Below are positions 39,504 to 48,585 of a DNA stretch of 64,000 bases, piece by piece. Position numbers and translations under genes: made by a program. This stretch comes from Sphingobacterium sp. xlx-96. Its GTDB lineage: Bacteria; Bacteroidota; Bacteroidia; Sphingobacteriales; Sphingobacteriaceae. The stretch spans positions 186,001-250,000 of the forward strand of contig NZ_WFKM01000001.1 in NCBI RefSeq assembly GCF_011007365.1. Reading direction: 5' to 3'. Each line of letters begins with the position of its first letter. Position 1 is the first letter of the stretch. The notes under the pieces were generated by a model, which searched no databases, was not told the DNA's origin, and worked only from the letters and a program-made list of their open reading frames with translations.

Positions 39504-39549
39504 CATCACCAAAACGGAATAGGTAATACCTAAAGAAGTGATGGTCGCT

Positions 39550-39623
39550 GCGCTCCTAGCTCAATTGGATAGAGCATCTGACTACGAATCAGAAGGTTAG
39601 GGGTTCGACTCCCTTGGTGCGCA
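39550..39623 (+). tRNA. tRNA-Arg (anticodon ACG)
   Basis: Cloverleaf of 74 nt: acceptor GCGCTCC pairs with GGTGCGC with one U-U mismatch at pair 5-68, D arm AGCTCAATTGGATAGAGC, anticodon stem-loop TCTGA-CTACGAA-TCAGA giving ACG, T arm AGGGG-TTCGACT-CCCTT. The 3' CCA is not encoded. It precedes adk and is followed by its own terminator. Confidence 0.95.
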
Positions 39624-39636
39624 CATTAGTTAACTG

Positions 39637-39675
39637 AAAAGCCTAATTCTCTTAACGAATTAGGCTTTTATTTTT
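39637..39675 (+). terminator. Terminator after tRNA-Arg
   Basis: AAAAGCCTAATTC (39637-39649) and GAATTAGGCTTTT (39657-39669), a perfect 13-bp stem followed by ATTTTTG. Confidence 0.9.
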
Positions 39676-39698
39676 GTCACCAAAAATTACTCAACACT

Positions 39699-40274
39699 AT
39701 GCTAAACCTTGTATTATTCGGTCCTCCAGGAGCAGGAAAGGGTACACAATCAGAAAAACTAATCAGTAAATATAACCTTGTGCATATTTCTACAGGAGAT
39801 CTTTTTCGTGCACATATTAAAAATCAGACTGATTTAGGTAAACAGGTAAGTCAGATTATTGCCGACGGAAATTTAGTTCCTGATTCGATCACGATTGCGA
39901 TGTTAGAAGAAGAGATTAAAAAGAATCCAGAAGCAAAAGGATTTATCTTTGATGGTTTTCCACGTACAGTTGCGCAAGCTGAAGCATTAGATCAATTTTT
40001 AGTAGATAACGATAGCGCTATATCTGGAGTTATAGCATTAGATGTTAATGAAGAAGAGCTAACACAACGCATTGCCAAGCGGCAGGAGATTTCCGGTCGT
40101 GCCGATGATGCTGCTGATAAGTTGAAAAAGCGTATTGAAGAATATTTCGGAAAGACAATACATGTTCTACCTTATTATGAGGCTCAAAATAAGCTATCTA
40201 AAGTAAATGGTATCGGTGATATTGACACTATTTTCACAGAATTATCTCACGTGATCGATAGTTATATTGCTTAA
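39699..40274 (+). CDS. adk: Adenylate kinase
   Basis: 191 residues. Interconverts ATP + AMP and 2 ADP. FGPPGAGKGTQSEKL is the P-loop, STGDLFRAHI and FIFDGFPRTVAQAE bind AMP, and KRQEISGRADDAADKLKKRI covers the short lid. It is a short-lid type without a zinc finger. Followed after 21 nt by obg, a common pairing in Bacteroidota. Confidence 0.96.
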   Translation: MLNLVLFGPPGAGKGTQSEKLISKYNLVHISTGDLFRAHIKNQTDLGKQVSQIIADGNLVPDSITIAMLEEEIKKNPEAKGFIFDGFPRTVAQAEALDQFLVDNDSAISGVIALDVNEEELTQRIAKRQEISGRADDAADKLKKRIEEYFGKTIHVLPYYEAQNKLSKVNGIGDIDTIFTELSHVIDSYIA

Positions 40275-40295
40275 TTTGTTATTATAAATAATTTT

Positions 40296-41297
40296 ATGGC
40301 TCAGGGTTCTAATTTTGTTGACTATGTTAAGGTGTGTTGTAGGTCAGGGCATGGAGGGGCTGGTTCTTCGCATTTGCATCGGGACAAATTCACGGCCAAG
40401 GGCGGTCCAGACGGTGGCGATGGCGGACGAGGCGGGCATATTATTCTTAAAGGATCGACACAACACTGGACGTTATTACACCTTAAGTTTAGAAAGCATA
40501 TTATTGCCGAATCAGGTGGGCCAGGCGGGTCGGCATTGCGGACCGGTGCTAATGGAAATGACGAGATTCTCGAAGTTCCTTTGGGTACAGTAGCAAAAGA
40601 TGCGGAGACAGGTGAGATACTTTTCGAAATCACAGAAGAAGGAGAGACTAGAATTCTGACGGCAGGAGGAAAAGGCGGTTTGGGAAATTGGCATTTTAAG
40701 TCTTCTACACAACAGACACCTCGATTTTCACAACCCGGACTGCCTGGGATAGAACAATGGGTGATCCTCGAACTCAAAGTCTTAGCAGATGTTGGTTTAG
40801 TTGGATTTCCAAATGCAGGTAAATCGACCTTATTATCTGTTGTTTCGGCAGCAAAGCCTGAAATCGCAAATTATCCATTTACCACGCTTGTTCCTAATTT
40901 AGGGATTGTTGGTTATAGGGATAATAAGTCTTTCGTTATGGCAGATATTCCTGGGATAATTGAAGGAGCGTCAGAGGGAAAAGGGTTAGGAATTAGATTT
41001 CTAAGACATATAGAACGTAATTCTGTACTTCTATTTATGGTTCCTGCAGATACCGATCGTACTATCGAAGAGGAATATAATATTCTTCTAAATGAATTAA
41101 CTTCTTATAACGACGAACTTTTGGTGAAGCCAAGATTATTGGCAATAACTAAGTCAGATATGTTGGATGAAGAATTAGAGGAAGAAATGAAGGCTCAATT
41201 GCCGAAAGATGTTCCCTATATTTTTATATCTTCCGTAGCCAATAAGAATATTCTTCCTTTAAAGGATATGTTGTGGAAAGCTATTAATGAAGGTTAA
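40296..41297 (+). CDS. obg: GTPase Obg/CgtA
   Basis: 333 residues. N-terminal glycine-rich Obg domain ([35 protein letters not shown]) and a G domain with [33 protein letters not shown] and ISSVANK. It acts in 50S ribosome assembly and stress signalling. The C-terminal OCT domain of many Obg proteins is absent, as is usual in this phylum. It marks the end of the conserved backbone before the island. Confidence 0.96.
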   Translation: MAQGSNFVDYVKVCCRSGHGGAGSSHLHRDKFTAKGGPDGGDGGRGGHIILKGSTQHWTLLHLKFRKHIIAESGGPGGSALRTGANGNDEILEVPLGTVAKDAETGEILFEITEEGETRILTAGGKGGLGNWHFKSSTQQTPRFSQPGLPGIEQWVILELKVLADVGLVGFPNAGKSTLLSVVSAAKPEIANYPFTTLVPNLGIVGYRDNKSFVMADIPGIIEGASEGKGLGIRFLRHIERNSVLLFMVPADTDRTIEEEYNILLNELTSYNDELLVKPRLLAITKSDMLDEELEEEMKAQLPKDVPYIFISSVANKNILPLKDMLWKAINEG

Positions 41298-41356
41298 AAA
41301 TAAAAGCTTAGTAATGAGTTCTTTTTAGTGGATTTGATAAAAAAAGTAGATAAATG

Positions 41357-41387
41357 TTTGCAAAAACGATGAAAATGCCTACTTTTG
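41357..41387 (+). promoter_or_regulatory. Consensus promoter of tRNA-Lys copy 1
   Basis: TTTG (41357-41360), 19 nt, TACTTTTG (41380-41387). Confidence 0.85.
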
Positions 41388-41429
41388 CAACACTTCAAAC
41401 AACGAAGGATAATTCAAATAAAGAATTAG

Positions 41430-41502
41430 GATTCCGTAGCTCAGCTGGTAGAGCAATACACTTTTAATGTATGGGTCCTGGGTTCGAATCCCAGCGGGAT
41501 CA
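41430..41502 (+). tRNA. tRNA-Lys (anticodon TTT), copy 1
   Basis: 73-nt cloverleaf: acceptor GATTCCG with CGGGATC, D arm AGCTCAGCTGGTAGAGC, anticodon arm ATACA-CTTTTAA-TGTAT giving TTT, T arm CTGGG-TTCGAAT-CCCAG. No encoded CCA. Identical in sequence to copy 2 at 42321. Confidence 0.95.
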
Positions 41503-41510
41503 CAAAAAAA

Positions 41511-41538
41511 GCTCAATCGAAAGATTGGGCTTTTTTTG
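41511..41538 (+). terminator. Terminator after tRNA-Lys copy 1
   Basis: GCTCAATC, GAAA loop, GATTGGGC (one G-U pair), then T7. Confidence 0.85.
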
Positions 41539-41616
41539 TGCCGTTTGGGGGCGAACCCAAGGGTTTGATTCAAGAAAGATTCAGAATTTTGTGTTCGGGC
41601 CATGCGGGGCTGATCC

Positions 41617-41634
41617 AATCCCAACGGGATCACA
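41617..41634 (+). repeat. Partial tRNA-Lys 3' end (possible attachment-site scar)
   Basis: AATCCCAACGGGATCACA repeats the T-arm/acceptor end of tRNA-Lys (41487-41504) with one mismatch. It is followed by its own hairpin, GCACAAA with TTTGTGC, and a T run. It is either the remnant of a third tRNA copy or the att repeat left by an integrase-driven insertion. Confidence 0.6.
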
Positions 41635-41669
41635 AAAAGGCACAAATCTCTTTGTGCTTTTTTGATTTT

Positions 41670-42019
41670 ACTCACTTTAAGCAAGGATTTTCAGGTATAT
41701 ACACCAGCCGATAACCATTTTTCTTTAGGGAGTTGATTGTATTGTTGTCGGGTGTTGTTTTAAATATACTAGATACGGGTTCGTAATAAAACTGATTTTC
41801 CATACCTTGCGTAAGACACATTGGAAATGTGCCTTAAAGATTACTCAAGAAGAGCAGGAAAGGCATTTTTGATATGGGATCCTGAGGTTCTATAATAATC
41901 ACAGCAGATTGAGCTTTCGAAGCATCCCCTACAGTAAGCCCTTTTGTGTTTTTTTGTTCGATTTGGGGGATAGGCATTAGATTTAGCAAACACGAACGTA
42001 AATCGGATAAATTTCGTTT
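41670..42019. other. 350-bp stretch without a recognisable gene
   Basis: AT-rich accessory sequence between the two tRNA-Lys copies. A 63-codon minus-strand frame (41834-42025) exists, but nothing in it resembles a known family. Confidence 0.5.
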
Positions 42020-42168
42020 TTTCAAGTTGTATTAACGTTCATTTCAAGAGATTTGATTTAGGAGGAAGCTATCAAGCATTAACACCTTATCGTATCTACA
42101 ATTCGCTTGGTCCATTTAATCCTAAAAATAGATGTTTTCGGCTAGGGGTAGCTTATAGGTTTAAGTGA
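42020..42168 (+). pseudogene. C-terminal fragment of an outer-membrane beta-barrel protein
   Basis: The frame ending in TGA at 42166-42168 reads as alternating beta strands, VHFKRFDLGGSYQALTPYR then LGPFNPKNRCFRLGVAYRFK, with the terminal Phe-containing strand expected of outer membrane barrels. No start or N-terminal part exists upstream, so it is a stranded 3' end, probably left by deletion or insertion at the tRNA locus. Confidence 0.6.
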
Positions 42169-42251
42169 TTTTGTATCAGATTAATAGCTGTTTTTTTATG
42201 ATTTAGTTTTAAATAAGTGCAATAATTGTTGGATTTATCTTTACCAAACCA

Positions 42252-42281
42252 TTGCAATTACAAATATTTTTTCTACCTTTG
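42252..42281 (+). promoter_or_regulatory. Promoter of tRNA-Lys copy 2
   Basis: TTG (42252-42254), 19 nt, TACCTTTG (42274-42281). The spacer differs from copy 1, so the duplicated block begins at the -7 element. Confidence 0.8.
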
Positions 42282-42320
42282 CATCACTTCAAACGAAGGA
42301 TAATTCAAATAAAGAATTAG

Positions 42321-42393
42321 GATTCCGTAGCTCAGCTGGTAGAGCAATACACTTTTAATGTATGGGTCCTGGGTTCGAATCCCAGCGGGATCA
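42321..42393 (+). tRNA. tRNA-Lys (anticodon TTT), copy 2
   Basis: Same 73-nt sequence as copy 1, 891 bp downstream, with matching leader (about 40 nt) and a partly matching trailer of about 120 nt. Confidence 0.95.
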
Positions 42394-42401
42394 CAAAAAA
42401 G

Positions 42402-42428
42402 GCTCAATCGAAAGATTGAGCTTTTTTT
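42402..42428 (+). terminator. Terminator after tRNA-Lys copy 2
   Basis: GCTCAATC, GAAA loop, GATTGAGC, then T7; a perfect version of the stem after copy 1. Confidence 0.88.
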
Positions 42429-42542
42429 GTGCCCTTTCGGGGCGAACCCAAGGGTTCGATTCAAGAAGGTTCAGGATTTTGAGTTCGGGCCATGCGGGGA
42501 TGAGAACCCAGGATCATACCGAAAGTTTGGGGGGTATCTTTA

Positions 42543-43020
42543 TTAAGCATACAATTTCATTACACGATATAGGAAAAAGGTAGTATCTCTTACACCTCGA
42601 AAGATACTCCTGAACGCCTTAAGTTTTGCATTGAAGGACTCTGTGGACGCGTTTGTACTTCTATTGTCGAAGTATGGATCTTGCTACACTCTCGAACGAT
42701 AGTATTCTTGAGCTCCCCACTTGATTGTGCCACAGCCCAAGTTTTGTAAACGCTATTTTCTTATCCTTGCACTTGTTGAAGATATCTCCCAATGCAATTC
42801 CCAGGTCGTAGGCTTTCTTTAGTTTTGGAAAGCGGATTAACAGAAGTTCCGCGAGCTGTCTTTGACTTTCTGTCCATCGACCAGGATGTTTACTCTCTTT
42901 TTGCATTTCCTGATTTCTCCGGTCTCTACAAAGTCTGATAAGGCATTTATACCACGAAGAAGGTCTCTTTTGCTCCGGGGAAGTGTGTGTTGCTTTGCGT
43001 ACCCGCGTATGAGATAACTT
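42543..43020 (-). pseudogene. ISAon1-type transposase remnant
   Basis: Minus-strand sequence matches the C-terminal half of an ISAon1/ISL3-like DDE transposase: HPGRWTESQRQLAELLLIRF then KKAYDLGIALGDIF, and after a frameshift near 42662, TNASTESFNAKLKAFRSIF followed by RGVRDTTFFLYRVMKLYA and a stop. The N-terminal catalytic region is missing and no terminal inverted repeats were found. Non-functional. The exact upstream limit is uncertain. Confidence 0.7.
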
Positions 43021-43045
43021 CTTTCTAGTGATACAGAAGTAAAAA

Positions 43046-43216
43046 TTGGAAATTGCCGAAATCAAATATGCTATCGAACAAATCGTCAAGAAACAAAAAG
43101 GTCTCGACCAAAATATCGAATAGCTATTTGAATACATCGACCGCCTGCAGGCGGAGGAAGAGAAGACGAAGCAGAACTCAAAAGGTGAGATCGGATTTAA
43201 GGTCGGAGGAAAATAA
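43046..43216 (+). pseudogene. C-terminal remnant of a coiled-coil protein
   Basis: One frame reads EIAEIKYAIEQIVKKQKGLD, an in-frame TAG at 43121, then LFEYIDRLQAEEEKTKQ and ends GEIGFKVGGK at 43216. It is heptad-like and charged, and no start is present. Family unknown. Restoring the TAG to CAG would give an uninterrupted helix, so it looks like a single nonsense substitution. Confidence 0.45.
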
Positions 43217-43332
43217 GGGTGTATACCTCTAGGTGATAAGGAGGGATGTCAGTAATAATCTAATGTAAAATGAAAAAAGCTTTAACTAACACATTAAAGA
43301 GAAGATAGAATCACTTTTTAAACGATAAAAAG

Positions 43333-43935
43333 TCATAAATAAGTTATTTTATCAAATTCAAGCTTTCCTTGTTTTACTTGAGCTAGCTCCTTAGCTCTAA
43401 AAGCAGCAATATGTTGGACATAGTTTGTACTGGCCAACTGTCTTTCTACTTCGCTTTCCCCAAATGCTTCATAATTCTTTTCTGCTATAACTCTTTTTTT
43501 TAGTTCATTTTCAATGTTTTCAATGTTTTTCTTCGGGAAAACAGAAAAAAGGTTCATAATATGTGTTCCGAAATATACTTCTACCGGTCTAAGATTTTTA
43601 GAACTAAAATACAAGCGAACAAAAATAGTCTGTTTAGGATCTAGTTTTTCATCATCTATATTTTCAGGAATATTCGCTATTAAAATAGATGCAACCATCT
43701 CTTTATAAGTTGTTTTTAGGATATTCGGATCATAACTATAATCTTTATCATTCTCGAAAAGTTTATTTGAACGTTTACCAATGATTTTAAAATCTTGTCT
43801 TAGCTTTTTTTTAAGTGCCTCCAACTCTTTATCCTCCGATTTCTTATTTTTTGTATTTAGGGGGTTGTAAAAATATTTGTAATCAGCACATGAAGTGCAT
43901 AGGATAATAAGTAAGAGAAGTTGAAGAATTTTCAT
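43333..43935 (-). CDS. Putative lipoprotein of unknown function
   Basis: About 200 residues from ATG at 43935, which overlaps the upstream stop by 1 nt (TAATG). The N-terminus MKILQLLLLIILCTSC is a lipoprotein signal with the lipid-attachment Cys at residue 16. The mature part is Lys/Glu-rich and helical (KKSEDKELEALKKKLRQ). I do not recognise the family. Translational coupling to the HExxH protein upstream suggests the two act together at the envelope. It sits inside the accessory island. Confidence 0.65.
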   Translation of the reverse strand: MKILQLLLLIILCTSCADYKYFYNPLNTKNKKSEDKELEALKKKLRQDFKIIGKRSNKLFENDKDYSYDPNILKTTYKEMVASILIANIPENIDDEKLDPKQTIFVRLYFSSKNLRPVEVYFGTHIMNLFSVFPKKNIENIENELKKRVIAEKNYEAFGESEVERQLASTNYVQHIAAFRAKELAQVKQGKLEFDKITYL

Positions 43936-45257
43936 TATTGATAACAATTAGTGTTTTCTAAAAAGTGCTGTATAGTAGCGGGAATAATATTTAGATTATT
44001 ATATGGTAAAGAGGGCACCATCGCCTCCGGATTATATATTGATTTATATTGTCTAAACTCTTCTTTGTATTTTTTATACTGACTATTCGATGCAACGGTA
44101 GGATCAGCAAAAAAATTATTAGCATTAAATAAATTTCTATTACCATTGTTGTCGGTAGTTAATCCATTTAAAAATCCCCTATATTCTTCGGATTTAGACG
44201 CCGTGGGAATCTCAGAACCAATTCGTCCAACTAAATCTATAAATAAGTGAGTTTCAAACTCTATTTCTACTTTACCGTTAGATGCCGTATATTGATTTAT
44301 TCCATTCGGGTAAATCTTATCCTGACACGCATGAAAGAGCTCGTGAAAAATGATTTGTCTATTAATCACGTAAATATTCTTAAACTGCAGGGATTTGGAC
44401 CCCGCATTATAAGTCCCTCCACCTATATTGCTATTAATACATAAACTTATCTTTCCGTTACTGCTAGCCCTGCTAGCTAAAAATTGGAGCATTTTTTCTG
44501 TAAAACAATCAAAGGGGGGTCTACTTACTAATTCTTGGACTTCTGAAATGAACTTATTATGATTTTCTGAGCCAACTTCCATATCAGGGCAGGGATCAAA
44601 GATATCGTTAATATATCCAACTATCTGCGGACTTGGTGTAGGGGGCGTCGGAGTACCGTCCCCAGGTGTAGGGTTTTCTGGATTTGATACTTCAACACAA
44701 ACCTCATTACAACTTTGCCCTATTACTTTAGTAACGCAGGATTCTCCTCCTTCTGAGTGCTCAGGTACAGAAGTACAGACTTGACCATATATCGGTGTAC
44801 AGACGGTAGTACATTGTTGATAAGTACCGGTTGAACTTGAGCTTGTTATCAAATCCGATGACTTTACATTTGCTAAAGCCATTTTATTATTTTTACTTGA
44901 TCTAGATAATGAATATCGAGCAATCATCCTAACATTCATATAATATTCTAGGCCTATCACCTCCCCGTTAAGTTTCTTATATTCAATATAACCAACAAAA
45001 GCCTTGTCAAGAGTGTTTAGTGTCATTCTTTCGCCTGTTTTATAGTAATTTAAATCTTCTATACAACCTGCTTCTGGAATATAAGTTATGATAAGAGTAT
45101 TTATATCGGTCTTAACTTCACTTTTTTCCTTCTCAAAGTAAATTAAATTACTATAAGAGTAAGCAACTCGAAGTTCTTTGGTTTGATCTGTATCTTCAAC
45201 AAACCTTTTTACAATGTTGTATAAGTTTATATTATTATTAGTAGTCAGATAAGGCAC
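43935..45257 (-). CDS. HExxH metallopeptidase-like protein with Cys-rich insert, 5' end damaged
   Basis: 440 residues from a GTG. HELFH at residues 305-309 with Glu residues at 331-335 fits a gluzincin-type zinc site. A Cys-rich segment (149-187, pairs such as CTTVC and CNEVC) and a Pro/Thr linker (NPTPGDGTPTPPTPS) precede it, so it is probably exported. Upstream, another frame (45258-45360) encodes what looks like its missing N-terminal part (RHTVNDLYFAATGEVDWN) and ends exactly at the IS element. The gene is therefore probably both frameshifted near 45255 and truncated. Substrate unknown. Confidence 0.6.
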   Translation of the reverse strand: MPYLTTNNNINLYNIVKRFVEDTDQTKELRVAYSYSNLIYFEKEKSEVKTDINTLIITYIPEAGCIEDLNYYKTGERMTLNTLDKAFVGYIEYKKLNGEVIGLEYYMNVRMIARYSLSRSSKNNKMALANVKSSDLITSSSSTGTYQQCTTVCTPIYGQVCTSVPEHSEGGESCVTKVIGQSCNEVCVEVSNPENPTPGDGTPTPPTPSPQIVGYINDIFDPCPDMEVGSENHNKFISEVQELVSRPPFDCFTEKMLQFLASRASSNGKISLCINSNIGGGTYNAGSKSLQFKNIYVINRQIIFHELFHACQDKIYPNGINQYTASNGKVEIEFETHLFIDLVGRIGSEIPTASKSEEYRGFLNGLTTDNNGNRNLFNANNFFADPTVASNSQYKKYKEEFRQYKSIYNPEAMVPSLPYNNLNIIPATIQHFLENTNCYQ

Positions 45258-45362
45258 TTCAATACTTCTAAATTATTTAAGGTATATGTATTTTTCCTAT
45301 TCCAATCAACTTCCCCTGTTGCCGCAAAATAAAGATCGTTAACTGTATGTCTTGAAACAAAT

Positions 45363-46298
45363 CAGGACAAACTGTTAAGGCGTGTTTCTTATTTATAAAT
45401 CTATTAATTTTTGTTTTAGATATTGTGCTTATCTGTTACTAATGGCGATTTTTTTCAATCGTTCTCTCTGTTTTAATATCAGTTCTCCACGACCATAATA
45501 TACGTCAGCAGGAGTTAGGTTATTTAAGGCCTCGTGATAACGTTCCAAACTCTTGGAGGGCTTCTTTTAGCTCTTCTGGTGAATAGTAATTGTTCAATTT
45601 GACCACATTTTTCATTGTTCTGTTGTATCTTTCAATTTTTACCTGGGTCTGTGGATGAGCGGGGCTGCCATGGATCTGCTTCATTTCCAGTTCTTCGGTC
45701 AGATACCTGCCAAGATCCTTAGAGATATAGCACGATCCATTATCTGACAATAATTTAGGCTTAACCTTTGTCTTTAACTTCGCCTTTTCAATCGCTGTGT
45801 CTACATTGCGTATCACGTCCTCATGTTTCATTGATGGACAGAGCTCCCAATGTACAATGTAGGGGCTGTAGTCGTCCAATATGGTGCTTAAATAATAATC
45901 TCCCCAGCCTTTTATCCTGAAATAGGTAAAATCTGTCTGCCACATTTCATGTACAATACTGGTCTTACCCTTGAATTCATCGGATGCACTGATCAAAATA
46001 TGGTATGGAGCGCTTATCAGTCCCTTGTTTTTAAGGATTCTGTAGACAGAGGATTCAGAAATAAAAATCTGATGTTCGTCTGTAATGTGACGAGCCAACT
46101 CAAGTGCCGATAAATCAACCTTATCCAGGGCAACCTCGACAACGAATTCTTTAATCTGCTCGGCTGTAATGATTCTGCGGGTACTACGACGTACATCCTT
46201 GATAAAATTCTCCGGGATTGTTTTTTTCGGTCTTCCCATCCTGAATAAAGTTAATGTTTTTTAGGAAAACACTCTCTTAGTTTTTAATAAATTATGTC
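45363..46298 (-). mobile_element. Insertion sequence, about 0.94 kb, IS3/IS481-like
   Basis: It is bounded by related ends GGACAAACTG (left, 45365) and GGACATAATT (right, on the minus strand from 46299). CAAAT occurs at 45358-45362 and 46299-46303, a possible 5-bp target duplication. Inside is one frameshifted DDE transposase. Both flanking genes are broken at these borders, which supports the limits. Confidence 0.6.
45429..46239 (-). pseudogene. Frameshifted DDE (rve) transposase of the IS
   Basis: N-terminal helix-turn-helix region (RRIITAEQIKEFVVEVALDK, FISESSVYRILKNKGL), then an integrase core with the DDE residues in MWQTDFTYFRI, KLLSDNGSCY and QVKIERYNRTMKN. The frame breaks near 45545 and resumes as RYHEALNNLTPADVYYGRGE to a stop at 45429; several codons before it (a YYN-type segment) are deleted. 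It should be inactive unless supplied in trans. Confidence 0.8.
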
Positions 46299-46301
46299 CA
46301 A

Positions 46302-47288
46302 ATTATGCTGACGATTTACAGTCCCGGTGAAAAAATTCTTTTTTACGATGATTTCGCGCAGGATGCCATCGGCGATTTCCCGGTACGCTGGAACACCAAT
46401 GGAGGCAGTGAAATCGTTACGCTTAAAAACCAGTAGGGAAAATGGCTGAAAGTACCAGATAATTCGACCAGCTTCCTAGAATTAGATGGAAAGCTGCTGC
46501 AAAAATTTACCATAGAATTTGATTTACTTTATCCCGTATCGGGAGAAAGACCACCTGTTACGTTTGGGTTTTCGGAAGTGGTCAATCCTGCAAAAAACAC
46601 GATCCAACACAAAAGTGTTTTTTACTTTCTAATTCCACCATCCGTGAAGGAGTTCGTCGGTTATTCCACCAGTTTATATTCGGGACGGGGAACGACTCAG
46701 GAATGTGCAGTTAATAAAATGGCAGGTAATAAAATTAGGGTGAGTATTGACGTAAACGGAAATCGTCTTCGCTTGTATTTGAATGATCAGAAGATGTTTG
46801 ATCTGCCAAAGTGATTTGACAATAGCAGCTATCGCAACAACTTTTATTTTAGGGCATCACCTTTGATACCGAAACCCACAGATGCTTTTTACATAAGCAA
46901 CCTTCGTATTGCTGAAGCAGGAATGGATGCCAGAAGTACGCTATTGAAAGAAGGGAAATACGTTACCTCGGGAATTTACTTTGCTACGGCTTCGGCAAGG
47001 ATAGAGCCTGAATCGCACGGTGTATTTAAGGAAATAGCCGATATGAAGAAGAACAATTCTGTGAAAATTGAAATTATAGGACATACGGATAATCTAGGGA
47101 ACGCTGTTGCTAACCAAAAGCTTTCGGAACAACGTGCCATAGCGGTAAAAACGTATCTGAACGAGACTTTTAATATCGACAGGAACAGGATATCGACGTC
47201 GGGAAAAGGAGCCATTGAGCTGGCTGTAAGCAATGCGACTGCCGAGGGAGAAGCTCAAAATCGACGGGTGGAATTTCTAACCTTGTGA
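46302..47288 (+). pseudogene. OmpA-family protein gene with two in-frame stops, 5' end cut by IS
   Basis: A single frame encodes EKILFYDDFAQDAIGDFPVR, a jelly-roll-like middle, and a C-terminal OmpA peptidoglycan-binding domain (IEIIGHTDNLGNAVANQKLS and SEQRAIAVKTYL, ending GEAQNRRVEFLTL). TAG at 46434-46436 and TGA at 46812-46814 interrupt it, yet the frame stays the same on both sides and no frameshift is needed. The signal peptide and N-terminus are missing at the IS border. As it stands only fragments could be translated without readthrough. Confidence 0.8.
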
Positions 47289-47313
47289 ATGCAACATACA
47301 CAACAGTTTAACT

Positions 47314-48585
47314 TAAAAAACGTCAATTACGCGATATTTCATAGTAGCCTACTTTCTATTGCTTATTCAATCCATGTACGCACAGGAAAAAAAGAAAGTA
47401 GAGGTTTTTGAACAGCCTGAGAAAGCGAAACCTTTTGAACCAGACGATAAGATCTGTTTTGATTACAAAGTTAGCTTTAAAGGGAACTTTATCGGAAGAG
47501 ATGCAACTGTATGTTTTTTAATCAATACAGAAATAGGTGCAATCTTGGGTTTTGGCTTTGATATCTATGGGAAGTCCGGTTACAATTATGATCTTAACAG
47601 CCCCAATTTTAATGCTTCTCTGCAGACACTTAAAGGAAATCTGTACTATTATTACAATGGTAGTGAGAAAATTCCGTGAAAAAATGGAATTGGTCGGATC
47701 AAGTATCATGTACGAACCTCCAATACGGAGCCGGGAAGTAACGGAAGAATTCTTACTGGAAAGAAATTTCTATATAAGGATGAATGTCGGGAGTTTGCAG
47801 GTGGCGAGTTTAAGGGAAGAAAATATGTAGCGGATGATGGCTTTGCAATCTACCTACTTGATAACGATAATTTTCCGGAAACTTTTGAGTCTTTTCAATT
47901 TCTAGACGCCTATGGAATCGGGTTTCTTGAAATATCGAAGGGCAATTTCCTCATTTTGGGTTATGATGCAGACGGTAAAATTGGATCGGAAACGGTTTCT
48001 TTCCAGAAAGTAGCTGGGAGCAAATGTTTTCATGCGACACAGTTTAGAAAAGATGAGCACACCACGATGATCACTTATCTTGAAGAGAATGAAACCGAAT
48101 CAGATGAAATCCAGAAGAGGATCAGTAAAGCTAAAAGGGTTGCTGAAACAAGTAAAAGCGATTGTGCGTCTTTAAAGTTGAAATTTCATGATGAAGAAAA
48201 GCGGCAAAACGATCAGCAGAAAGAGCAAATGCAATATTTGAAAAACGAAAAGGTAGATTATCAGAAAAAGCAGGATAAGCAGGCTTCTTTCTGAAAATAC
48301 GAGGCATATGCTACGTTTAAAAAGCTCCGGATGGAAGCAGCATACAAGCTCTGTGAATTGCAGGAGTCGATCAGGAAGGATGCTTATAAAAATGATGCAG
48401 AAAAAGCTAAGGCATTCGAGAAAAAAAGCTGTCTTGAAGGTAAAGTCATCGATCTCGAAAAGTTAGAAGCAAAATGGGAGACAGCAAAAGCCGGTTATCG
48501 AAATAATAATGCAAGTCTCTAGGAAGAACAGCGAAGGATAATGCAGGAGACTATTGAGGTCATGAAAAAATACAAATGTGGTTAA
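47314..48585 (+). pseudogene. Secreted coiled-coil protein gene with three in-frame stops
   Basis: One continuous frame from about 47317 to TAA at 48583-48585. It begins with what reads as a signal peptide (KTSITRYFIVAYFLLLIQSM then YAQE), but the codon where ATG is expected (47314) is TAA. A globular part follows, then charged coiled coil (RISKAKRVAETSKSDCASLK). TGA at 47677, TGA at 48292 and TAG at 48520 interrupt it without any change of frame. It lies 25 nt after the OmpA-like gene, so the two were one operon. Family not recognised. Confidence 0.7.

Noticed and set aside
41379..41684. Minus-strand open frame of 101 codons over tRNA-Lys copy 1 (and a similar one at 42273-42464)
   Set aside because: They are antisense to the tRNA genes; similarity between them comes only from the tRNA duplication.
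41834..42025. 63-codon minus-strand frame in the island
   Set aside because: No ribosome-binding site, promoter or recognisable motif; overlaps the outer-membrane protein fragment.
43141..43154. Palindrome CCGCCTGCAGGCGG as a separate regulatory element
   Set aside because: It lies inside the coiled-coil remnant frame and encodes a sensible helix segment, so coincidence is likely, though see the copy C finding.
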